Counted from the first letter of the stretch, positions 1-5,167 are shown. The stretch: 5,167 nucleotides of DNA from Comamonadaceae bacterium (GCA_947460065.1 CANHGF010000209.1:1-5167), one strand, 5' to 3'. Made by a program: numbers and translations. Notes: generated by a model not told the origin, from the sequence alone.

Positions 1-4
1 GGCG

Positions 5-190
5 TCAACGGCCTTTGGATTTGTCGGCGTCGGACTTTTTGTCTGGAATGACAGCATCGACCGCAGCGCCCACGGTCTTGACGCCCACCTTGGCCACGGT
101 GACCACCGAAGTGACCGCCAAGTCTGCAACTGCAACCACGGCGCAGCCCGAGAGCAGACAGGCCATCAAGGCCAAAGCAAGGTATCGCAT
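5..190 (-). CDS. Small predicted outer-membrane lipoprotein (61 aa)
   Basis: The predicted product is a 61-residue lipoprotein of unknown function. It starts with a short hydrophobic signal (Met-Arg-Tyr, then Leu/Ala-rich residues) that ends in a lipobox, Leu-Ser-Gly-Cys, with the lipidated cysteine at residue 16. The residue after the cysteine is Ala, not Asp, so by the usual Lol rule the outer membrane is the likely destination. The mature part is a Val/Ala-rich amphipathic stretch (about residues 17-48) followed by a charged Lys/Asp/Ser tail. I chose the ATG at 190 because it puts the positive charge and hydrophobic core in the normal signal-peptide positions. An in-frame GTG at 226 would add 12 residues that do not fit a signal peptide. 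Neither start has a clear Shine-Dalgarno sequence. It resembles small Val/Asp-rich lipoproteins of Gammaproteobacteria (NF038104-like), but that is only an impression. Confidence 0.72.
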   Translation of the reverse strand: MRYLALALMACLLSGCAVVAVADLAVTSVVTVAKVGVKTVGAAVDAVIPDKKSDADKSKGR

Positions 191-250
191 GGTTTGAAGT
201 CCGGCCAAAGATTTGAATGGGGTCACGGGAACACAAAAATGTTGGCGTTG

Positions 251-279
251 ATGATACGCCCGCTAGGGCCTCAGGCTAA
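251..279 (-). promoter_or_regulatory. Possible promoter of the lipoprotein gene
   Basis: On the minus strand TTAGCC (279-274) is followed after 17 bases by TATCAT (256-251), a 5/6 match to the sigma70 -10 box but only 3/6 at -35. Transcription would begin near 244 and give a leader of about 54 bases before the ATG at 190. The spacing is right but the -35 box is weak, so this is tentative. Confidence 0.28.
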
Positions 280-328
280 AGCTCCTTCTGCAGCGCCCAT
301 GATGCCGCTTGCCGCCCTGGCCGCCACA

Positions 329-558
329 TCAAGGCCGGGGCCCGAGCGGCGGGGACTGCTGCTCATAGGTCTGGCCCTGAGCCATGACCCAGTTACGAAA
401 ACGACCAAAGCCGGCGAGCGGCGCAGCGCCTGGCCAAACTGCTCCTGCAAACGCGCGACCGCCCGGCTGACCGCACCGGGGGTGACCTCCAGGGCCTTGC
501 CTCGCGCACCGAAGCTCCCCCGGATTGACGCCCTCGAAAGGCCCTTCCTATAATTTTG
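329..558 (-). pseudogene. Remnant of a LysR-type transcriptional regulator, internally deleted and frameshifted
   Basis: Read leftwards, about 424-522 encodes a typical LysR helix-turn-helix: GSF near the start, then ALEVTPGAVSRAVARLQEQFG. Just upstream, in another frame, RAF (about 541-549) matches the residues that normally precede GSF. The frame change falls at a run of five C (517-521). After the helix-turn-helix that frame loses all resemblance. A third frame from about 424 to the TGA at 331-329 reads AGFGRFRNWVMAQGQ and so on, which looks like the FRxW(V/L)xAE end of LysR proteins. The whole ligand-binding domain, roughly 200 or more codons, would then be missing. The recognition of the N-terminal domain is fairly secure, and the C-terminal match is weaker. 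Its position, divergent from the oxygenase operon, suggests it once regulated those genes. No functional protein is expected. Confidence 0.6.
525..554 (+). promoter_or_regulatory. Sigma70-like promoter P1 of the oxygenase operon
   Basis: TTGACG (525-530, 5/6 to consensus) and TATAAT (549-554, 6/6) are separated by 18 bases. Transcription would begin near 561, about 166 bases before the first start codon at 727. The -35 box lies inside the decayed LysR helix-turn-helix, so this promoter may have arisen or been freed after that gene decayed. The match is good for GC-rich DNA, but activity is inferred only. Confidence 0.55.
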
Positions 559-583
559 CCGGATAGATCGGTTCCGATATGAT
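556..583 (+). promoter_or_regulatory. Sigma70-like promoter P2 of the oxygenase operon
   Basis: TTGCCG (556-561, 4/6) and TATGAT (578-583, 5/6) are separated by 16 bases, and transcription would begin near 590. It lies immediately downstream of P1 in the same direction. Its spacer is almost entirely the inverted repeat at 567-578, the classic place for a repressor operator. Confidence 0.45.
567..578. promoter_or_regulatory. Inverted repeat, candidate repressor operator
   Basis: ATCGG and CCGAT form perfect 5-base arms around a TT centre. The repeat occupies the P2 spacer and sits at about +7 to +18 of P1, so a protein bound here could block both promoters. The MarR-family product of the same operon (2526-3014) is the obvious candidate. 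A LysR site is the alternative. The short arms make chance occurrence possible. Confidence 0.4.
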
Positions 584-684
584 TGTTGCCGATGTTCATG
601 CCCCGACGAATCGCCACTCGTCATACGGCCGGCGGGCAAGCACCGTTTCAGGCCCGGCTGGGCGCTGACATCGAAGGCCTGAAG

Positions 685-698
685 TTGCGCAAAATTGC
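685..698. promoter_or_regulatory. Overlapping palindromes before the first operon gene
   Basis: TTGCGCAA (685-692) is a perfect 8-base palindrome. It overlaps a second repeat, GCAA-AA-TTGC (689-698). The cluster lies 29 bases before the ATG at 727 and just ahead of the AAGGAG ribosome binding site, so a bound protein could act as a roadblock. MarR proteins often bind AT-centred palindromes of this kind, but assignment to the MarR gene here is inference. Confidence 0.3.
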
Positions 699-726
699 CT
701 CACCCTCTGCTTGAAGGAGCCATCCC

Positions 727-1293
727 ATGACCGATATCCTCAGCCTGGAACGACGCATCGAGCGCCTGGAGGCCAGAGCCGAGATCCAGGAGCTGACCAG
801 TGCCTACGCCATCGCCTGCGACGAGCACGACATGCCGCGCCTGCTCAGCCTGTTTGCGCCCGACGCAACCATGGATTCACCGAGCAAGCTGCTGGTGGCC
901 CATGGCCGCGATGAAATCGAAGCCATGTTCATCCGCCTGTTCAAGGTGCGCGGGCCGGGCTACCACTGGACCCACGACCATTTTGTGAATTTTGACCCAG
1001 CGCAGCCCGATGAGGCAACCGGCTTGGTGCTCAGCCATGCCGAAACTTGCCCCAATCAACAAGGCAGCGTAGCGGCGATGCGCTACGAAGACGCGTACCG
1101 GCGGCTGGACGGCCGATGGGTGTTCGCCAAGCGGGTCCTGAACTTCCTCTACTACGTGCCCGTCGAGCAGTATCCGCAGGTTTTTGCCGATCCTATGCGC
1201 ATCACCGTCAATGGCAACCGCATTCAGGCCGACTATCCCGAAAACCTGCCGGCCTGGCAGGACTTCGAGCGCAAACACAGGGCTGCCGGCTGA
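727..1293 (+). CDS. SnoaL/NTF2-like protein, putative small subunit partner of the Rieske oxygenase
   Basis: The 188-residue protein has the NTF2-fold pattern of the SnoaL_4 group. An N-terminal helix (LERRIERLEARAEIQEL) is followed by Y27, the D32/D35 region, LFAPDATMD (residues 42-50) and GRDEI (60-64). H80, H83 and H85 follow, then YEDAYRRLDGRWVFAKR (120-136), the usual penultimate strand. The family includes beta subunits of aromatic-ring dioxygenases as well as cyclases and dehydratases, so it could be either a structural beta-like subunit or a separate enzyme. The gene lies 39 bases before a Rieske alpha-subunit gene, which favours a joint role, although the usual order is alpha then beta. 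The start is well supported by AAGGAG (714-719), 7 bases before the ATG. The protein appears cytoplasmic. The fold is clear, the exact role is not. Confidence 0.85.
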   Translation: MTDILSLERRIERLEARAEIQELTSAYAIACDEHDMPRLLSLFAPDATMDSPSKLLVAHGRDEIEAMFIRLFKVRGPGYHWTHDHFVNFDPAQPDEATGLVLSHAETCPNQQGSVAAMRYEDAYRRLDGRWVFAKRVLNFLYYVPVEQYPQVFADPMRITVNGNRIQADYPENLPAWQDFERKHRAAG

Positions 1294-1332
1294 GTTAATT
1301 CAGAGCCAGACTAAAGCAAGAGGAGTCGCACC

Positions 1333-2526
1333 ATGTCTGCTGATACTGAATCTCTGTCTCTGGCCCGACGCGCTTTGGCACACCTGCGCGATGGCACGAC
1401 CGACATGGCCGGCGGCACCATGGAGCAGCCGATCGCAGCCTATGCCGACCCCGACCGCTACCGCCGCGAAGTGGATCAGATTTTTCGGCACCTGCCCCTG
1501 GCCCTCGCTCTGAGCATTGAACTGCCAGGGCCCAACACCTGGCGCGCCATGACCATTTTGGATGTTCCGGTGCTGATCACCCGCGACGAAGAAGGCATGG
1601 CCAGGGCGTTCATCAATGTCTGCACCCACCGCGGCGCCACCCTCTGCCAAGAAGGCAGCGGCAGCTCGCGGCGCCTGGTCTGCCCCTACCACGCCTGGCA
1701 GTTCGACTACGGCGGCAAGCTGCGCGCCATGTATGGCGCATCGAGCTTCGGCGAAGTTGACGCCGCCAAACACGGGCTGACCGAACTGTCCTGCGCCGAG
1801 CGCTGCGGCCTGATCTGGGTGTGCCTGAGCCCCGGCGAGGCCTTCGACATCGACGCCTGGCTCGGCGACTTTGCCGGCAAGCTCAATGACCTGCGGCTGG
1901 ACCAATGGCATCTGTACGAGCAGCGCGAGCTGCCCGGTCCGGGCTGGAAGGTGGCCTGGGACGGCTACCTCGAGTCCTACCACCATGCCTCGGTACACCC
2001 GCAGACGGTGGGCAAGTTCACCATCGGCAACCTCACCCTGCACGACACCTACGGGCCGCACCAGCGCATTGTGTTCGGCCGGCGCACCTTGGAAGAGCTC
2101 AAGGACAAGCCCGAGGCCCAATGGGATGCCGAAACCCATATTCGCCGCATCCACCTGGGCTTTCCGAACCTAGCCATCTCGGGTGTGCTCGGCGACCACT
2201 GCCTGGTCAGCCAGGTCTTCCCCGGTCCAACGCCCGAATCGACCATCACCCGCCAAAACGTGTTGTCCGCGCGCAAGCCGGAAACCGAAGAACAGAAACA
2301 GGCGACTGCAGCCTTTAGCGACATCGTTGAGCGGGCGGTGCGCGACGAAGACTACGCCATAGGCTACGGCATACAGCGCGGCCTGAAGTCGGGCGCGCTG
2401 CAGCATTTCACCTATGGGCGCAACGAACCGGGCGTACAGCATTTCCACCGCATGGTGGCCGCGCACATGGCGCGCGACCCGGACAAGCTGGTACCGCGGC
2501 CGACCGCCGCCTCGCCAAGCCGCTGA
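1333..2526 (+). CDS. Aromatic ring-hydroxylating oxygenase, Rieske non-heme iron alpha subunit
   Basis: The 397-residue protein has normal length and layout for the catalytic subunit of Rieske oxygenases, which use O2 and electrons from NAD(P)H to hydroxylate aromatic or other cyclic substrates. The Rieske [2Fe-2S] motif is complete: C97-x-H99, 17 residues, C117-x2-H120. The catalytic domain has WKVAWDGYLESYHHASVHP, giving D210 as the likely electron-transfer bridge and H217 and H222 as iron ligands. The third ligand is expected in RDEDYAI (E339 or D340). QRGLKSGA and GRNEPGVQHFHR (about 348-373) are typical of the family's C-terminus. AGGAG (1321-1325) lies 7 bases before the ATG. The stop overlaps the MarR start. 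No ferredoxin or reductase is seen, so electrons must come from products encoded elsewhere. The substrate cannot be told from the sequence. Confidence 0.93.
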   Translation: MSADTESLSLARRALAHLRDGTTDMAGGTMEQPIAAYADPDRYRREVDQIFRHLPLALALSIELPGPNTWRAMTILDVPVLITRDEEGMARAFINVCTHRGATLCQEGSGSSRRLVCPYHAWQFDYGGKLRAMYGASSFGEVDAAKHGLTELSCAERCGLIWVCLSPGEAFDIDAWLGDFAGKLNDLRLDQWHLYEQRELPGPGWKVAWDGYLESYHHASVHPQTVGKFTIGNLTLHDTYGPHQRIVFGRRTLEELKDKPEAQWDAETHIRRIHLGFPNLAISGVLGDHCLVSQVFPGPTPESTITRQNVLSARKPETEEQKQATAAFSDIVERAVRDEDYAIGYGIQRGLKSGALQHFTYGRNEPGVQHFHRMVAAHMARDPDKLVPRPTAASPSR

Positions 2527-3014
2527 TGCCAGCACCTGCCCCATCGAAGGCGGCCGCGCCGCTGCTCGAGCAGCGCTTTAGTTTCCTGTTTCACCGGATG
2601 GCAGCGCGCGTCGCCTCGATCGGCAACCAGCATTTCAAGAAGCACAAGCTCAACCACTATTCAGCGCGCATCTTGGTCTTGCTGCTTGAGCACCGCGAGC
2701 TGCGCAACGGCGAGCTGGTCGAACTGATGCTGCTGCCGCAGTCCACCATTTCCACGCAGCTGCTGGCGCTCAACAAGCGCCGCCTGATCTCGCGGCGGCG
2801 ATCGCGCCAGGACAACCGCTCGGTCATCGTCTCGCTCACCTCAGCGGGACAGGTGGTGGCGCAAGACTGTGACATGCTCAGCGCCCGGGTCCAAGACGAA
2901 TTGACCCAGCTGTTTGACGCCGGCAGCCTGCCTGAGATTTACAGACTTCTGCACCGCATGGAGCAACGCCTGGCAGAGATGGAGCAGGACAGCCTGCACC
3001 CGTTCAGCGACTGA
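2526..3014 (+). CDS. MarR-family transcriptional regulator
   Basis: The 162-residue protein has the MarR winged helix-turn-helix layout: an N-terminal dimerisation helix (about 12-40), helices around YSARILVLLLEHRELRNGELVELM (45-68), and a recognition helix at PQSTISTQLLALNKRRLI (71-88). The basic wing contains the hallmark D-N-R followed by SVIVSLTSAG (96-108). Amphipathic C-terminal helices (about 118-155) complete the dimer interface. Such proteins are usually repressors released by small aromatic ligands. The ATG shares one base with the oxygenase stop (TGATG) and has no clear Shine-Dalgarno sequence, so it is probably translated by coupled re-initiation. Its place at the end of the oxygenase operon suggests autoregulation through the repeats at 567-578 or 685-698. 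That target is inference. Confidence 0.92.
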   Translation: MPAPAPSKAAAPLLEQRFSFLFHRMAARVASIGNQHFKKHKLNHYSARILVLLLEHRELRNGELVELMLLPQSTISTQLLALNKRRLISRRRSRQDNRSVIVSLTSAGQVVAQDCDMLSARVQDELTQLFDAGSLPEIYRLLHRMEQRLAEMEQDSLHPFSD

Positions 3015-3043
3015 GAAGCTGCAGATAGGCCCGCCAGGCACAC

Positions 3044-3082
3044 GGCCAATCGGCTTGCGATAGCATCGCGCCTTGCTTGGCC
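3044..3082 (+). repeat. Nested stem-loop between the MarR and photolyase-like genes
   Basis: Outer arms GGCCAA (3044-3049) and TTGGCC (3077-3082) enclose GGC/GCC (3052-3054 and 3070-3072) and a perfect inner stem GCGAT/ATCGC (3057-3061 and 3065-3069) with loop AGC. The arms form one interrupted hairpin 30 bases after the MarR stop and 5 bases before the next ATG. There is no T-run, so it is not a standard intrinsic terminator. It could limit read-through, or hide the translation start of the downstream gene. Confidence 0.4.
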
Positions 3083-3087
3083 TTACG

Positions 3088-4320
3088 ATGTCACCTCAGT
3101 CACCGAATCTGCCCGACGGACGCTGGCCCGCGGGGGCTGCGCCCACCCGCCAAGCTGCGCTCAAGCGGCTAGCAGCTGTCCGTCCCGGCGACTACGCACG
3201 CAGTCGCAACCACATCGAAGGCGCCGTCACGGGCCTCTCGCCCTACCTGAGCCACGGCCTGCTGACCCTGCCTGAAGTCCTTAAAGGGGTGCTCGAAAGC
3301 GGGCCTCTGACCGTGGGCCACAAGCTGGTTTATGAGTTGGGCTGGCGCGAATTCTTTCGCAATGTGTGGGCGCATGAAGGCGACAGCATCCTTGAGTCCC
3401 TGCATGAAGGCCCGCTGCCTGAGGCGGCCTACGCCCGCGAACTACCCGACGACATCCGCGGCGCATCCACCGGCGTCCCGGTGATCGACCAGGCGGTGCG
3501 CACCCTCTACGCCACCGGCACGCTGCACAACCATGCCCGCATGTGGCTGGCCAGCTATGTGGTGCACCTGCGCCGGGTGCACTGGCGCGCCGGCGCCGAC
3601 TGGATGGTGGCCCATCTGCTCGATGGTGACCTGGCCAGCAACCACCTGAGTTGGCAGTGGGTGGCCGGCACCGGCAGCCACAAGCCCTATCTGTTCAATG
3701 CCGAGAACGTAGCCAAGTACGCGCCCGCGCCGTGGCACAGCCCAGGAACGGTCGTCGATCGCAGCTATGAAGAGTTGGACCTCATCGCCCATGGCGCGCC
3801 TCTGCCCCTGGCGATGCAGGCCAAGAGCTTTGCAGATGCGATTGCGATCACAGAGCCAGCGCTGCTGACAACGCCACCGTTTGTACCGGGCCTGAAGACT
3901 TGCGATGAGCTGGACCTTGCTGCCCTGGCTGGGCGCGCGGTTTGGCTGGTACACCCCTGGGCCCTGCGAGCGCCGCCAGTTGATCTGCCTCCAGACGCGG
4001 TGATACTGGGCATCTACCTGAGCGAATGTCACAACAGGCGGCCCTGGTCCGAGGTCCGCTGGCGTTGGGTCGATGCCGCCATGGCGCCATGGGCCGCCCA
4101 GCGATACTGGCTGGATGCCGCCAGCTTGAGCGCAGCGCTGGCGGGCGCGGCACAGGTGCGTACCGTGGCCGACCCCCACCTGGCACCTTGGCTGCCAGAG
4201 TGCGTGATCACGGACCCCGCGCCCATGCTCTTTCCGAGGGTGGACAGGCCCTGCAGCAGCTTTTCGCAGTGGTGGAGCCGCGCCACAAAAAATCTCAGCC
4301 AAGCCGAGGAACTGCTTTGA
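3088..4320 (+). CDS. Photolyase/cryptochrome-like FAD-binding protein lacking the N-terminal antenna domain
   Basis: The 410-residue protein opens almost at once with the photolyase FAD-binding domain (about 15-230). Aligned by eye with E. coli photolyase, it keeps E83 and W86 (YELGWREFF), TGVPVIDQAVRTLYATGTLHNHARM (128-152, with N148 and M152), D179 and D181, N185 opposite the flavin N5 position, and W189 and W166, two of the three electron-transfer tryptophans. The distal tryptophan position (about 113-115) holds Ala-Ala-Tyr. The normal roughly 150-residue N-terminal antenna domain is absent. Instead, residues 283-400 form an alpha/beta-looking extension. DNA repair of pyrimidine dimers or blue-light sensing are both possible. 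I chose the ATG at 3088. A TTG at 3073 lies inside a hairpin, and neither has a Shine-Dalgarno sequence. The stop overlaps the next gene's start. Confidence 0.86.
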   Translation: MSPQSPNLPDGRWPAGAAPTRQAALKRLAAVRPGDYARSRNHIEGAVTGLSPYLSHGLLTLPEVLKGVLESGPLTVGHKLVYELGWREFFRNVWAHEGDSILESLHEGPLPEAAYARELPDDIRGASTGVPVIDQAVRTLYATGTLHNHARMWLASYVVHLRRVHWRAGADWMVAHLLDGDLASNHLSWQWVAGTGSHKPYLFNAENVAKYAPAPWHSPGTVVDRSYEELDLIAHGAPLPLAMQAKSFADAIAITEPALLTTPPFVPGLKTCDELDLAALAGRAVWLVHPWALRAPPVDLPPDAVILGIYLSECHNRRPWSEVRWRWVDAAMAPWAAQRYWLDAASLSAALAGAAQVRTVADPHLAPWLPECVITDPAPMLFPRVDRPCSSFSQWWSRATKNLSQAEELL

Positions 4321-5167
4321 ACCAGACCCAGTCCCCTGACACCCTGACCGTGCTCTATGACGGTGGCTGTCCTTTGTGCCGCCGCGAGATCGCCCACGTC
4401 AAGGGGCTGGCCGATGCGCGGGCCGACACCGGCCTGTGCTTCGTCGACATCAGTGGCGCCAGCGGCGACGTACGCGACGACGCAGAGCGTCAGCGGCTGC
4501 TGGCGCGTTTTCATGTGGAGCGCGCCGACGGCTCGCGTCTCGATGGTGCGGCTGCCTTTGTCGCCATGTGGCAGCGCCTGCCAGGCTGGCGCTATTTAGC
4601 GGGGCTGGCGCGTCTGCCCGCGGGCTTGAGCCTGCTGGAGCTGGCCTACCGCGGCTTTTTGCGCCTGCGGCCTGCGCTGCAGCGCATTGCGCTGCGCTGG
4701 GAGTCGGCGGCCACTTGCGGGCCCATCTTGTCCAAGCACCTGGAGCGCGAGCTGCGCTCCGACCACGCTGGTGAAACCGGCGCCGTCTACATCTACCGCG
4801 CCATCGCGACCATCTCCCGTTGGCGCGGCGACACGGAGTTGCTCGATTTTGCGCAGCGACACGGCCAGGCCGAAGCCGAGCATTTGCGGCTCATCGAAGC
4901 CTGGCTACCCAACGCAAAGCGCAGCCGGCTGCTCGGTCCCTGGCGCATGGCGGGCTGGCTGACCGGCGCCCTGCCGGCCCTGCTCGGGCGGCGCGCGGTC
5001 TACGCGACGATAGCCGCAGTAGAAACCTTCGTCGACCAACACTACCAGGCGCAGGTCGATCATCTACAGGCCCACGGCGGCCCTGAGGGGCTGCTGCCAT
5101 TGCTGCTGCAATGCCAGGCCGACGAAGTCCACCACCGTGACGAAGCGGCGCTGCTGGCGGGCAGCCC
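4317..5167 (+). CDS. Fusion of DCC thiol-disulfide oxidoreductase-like domain and COQ7-type di-iron hydroxylase (3' end outside window)
   Basis: The frame stays open for 283 codons to the window edge. Residues 10-125 match the DCC family (DUF393): TVLYDGGCPLCRREI with C18-x2-C21, then VDIS, DGSRLDGAAAF and the hydrophobic tail. Residues 138-283 match COQ7, the di-iron demethoxyubiquinone hydroxylase. All six expected iron ligands are visible: E153 (DHAGETGA), E186 and H189 (ExxH), E236 (VETFVDQHY), E270 and H273 (ExxH). Other COQ7 signatures are RSRLLGPWR and GWLTGALPALLGRRAVYATI. COQ7 hydroxylates the ring of a ubiquinone precursor at the membrane. Here it may be that enzyme or a paralogue acting on another quinone. 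The TTG start at 4317 is supported by GAGGA (4306-4310) 6 bases ahead. It overlaps the preceding stop (TTGA), so coupled translation is likely. The CxxC domain could serve redox regulation. Confidence 0.88.
   Translation, partial: MNQTQSPDTLTVLYDGGCPLCRREIAHVKGLADARADTGLCFVDISGASGDVRDDAERQRLLARFHVERADGSRLDGAAAFVAMWQRLPGWRYLAGLARLPAGLSLLELAYRGFLRLRPALQRIALRWESAATCGPILSKHLERELRSDHAGETGAVYIYRAIATISRWRGDTELLDFAQRHGQAEAEHLRLIEAWLPNAKRSRLLGPWRMAGWLTGALPALLGRRAVYATIAAVETFVDQHYQAQVDHLQAHGGPEGLLPLLLQCQADEVHHRDEAALLAGS

Noticed and set aside
271..330. A possible LysR-like C-terminus in another frame, ending ALQKEL at a TAG near 280
   Set aside because: The short match depends on a few residues only. 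The FRNWVMAQ segment ending at 329 fits a LysR tail better, and both cannot be the same terminus.
194..553. Plus-strand open frame of 119 codons across the LysR relic
   Set aside because: It is antisense to the LysR-like helix-turn-helix remnant, has no ribosome binding site and no recognisable domain.
605..622. Inverted repeat GACGA/TCGTC with an 8-base spacer
   Set aside because: Five-base arms with this spacing are expected by chance, and it has no special position relative to the promoters.
652..663. Small hairpin GCCC-GGCT-GGGC in the operon leader
   Set aside because: A four-base GC stem is common in such DNA, and there is no T-run or link to a start site.
1300..2154. Long minus-strand open frame (284 codons) opposite the Rieske gene
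   Set aside because: It lies fully antisense to a gene with complete metal-binding motifs, and its Gly/Ala/Val-rich composition with no recognisable domain is that of a GC-rich shadow frame.
3442..4302. Long minus-strand open frame (286 codons) opposite the photolyase-like gene
   Set aside because: It is antisense to the clear FAD-binding domain, shows no motif, and has low-complexity composition typical of a reverse frame in GC-rich coding DNA.
4376..4774. Plus-strand open frame of 132 codons within the DCC-COQ7 gene
   Set aside because: It is in another frame of the same strand and has Arg/Ala-rich composition, whereas the frame from 4317 carries the CxxC and di-iron motifs.
1..5167. tRNA, rRNA, CRISPR arrays, insertion sequences, attachment sites
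   Set aside because: I saw no cloverleaf-like segments, repeated spacers, transposase motifs or flanking terminal repeats when reading both strands.

Overview
The window is GC-rich DNA, densely packed with genes, and looks like a proteobacterial chromosome. A Betaproteobacterium of the Burkholderiales (Comamonadaceae-like) is my best guess. The grounds are the COQ7-type quinone hydroxylase, the DCC-family protein, the photolyase-like flavoprotein and the catabolic Rieske oxygenase cassette. The assignment is inferred from protein style, not from a search.

Left end (1-558, minus strand). A 61-residue lipoprotein gene (5-190) reads leftwards and may be driven by a weak promoter at 251-279. Positions 191-328 hold nothing else I can recognise. 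Positions 329-558 carry a broken LysR-type regulator. An N-terminal helix-turn-helix is joined, out of frame, to what looks like the extreme C-terminus, so the effector domain is missing. The relic points away from the oxygenase genes, which is where a LysR activator of a catabolic operon usually sits.

Control region (525-726, plus strand). Two sigma70-like promoters lie in tandem (525-554 and 556-583). An inverted repeat (567-578) fills the spacer of the second and follows the -10 of the first, which suits a repressor operator. A second palindromic cluster (685-698) lies just before the ribosome binding site of the first gene.

Oxygenase operon (727-3014). It encodes an NTF2/SnoaL-fold protein resembling the small subunit of ring-hydroxylating oxygenases, a Rieske non-heme iron oxygenase alpha subunit with all recognisable metal ligands, and a MarR-family regulator whose start codon overlaps the oxygenase stop codon (TGATG). 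I infer a substrate-inducible aromatic or polycyclic oxygenation unit, perhaps autoregulated by the MarR protein after loss of the LysR gene. No ferredoxin or reductase is present.

Right end (3044-5167). After a nested stem-loop comes a photolyase/cryptochrome-like protein. It begins directly with the FAD-binding domain and has a roughly 125-residue alpha/beta-looking extension at its C-terminus instead of the usual N-terminal antenna domain. Its stop codon overlaps (TTGA) the TTG start of a gene fusing a DCC thiol-disulfide oxidoreductase-like domain (CxxC) to a COQ7-type di-iron quinone hydroxylase. That gene runs off the window. The two appear to be translationally coupled, linking a light- or flavin-dependent protein with a redox/quinone enzyme. 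This pair is the most unusual part of the window.
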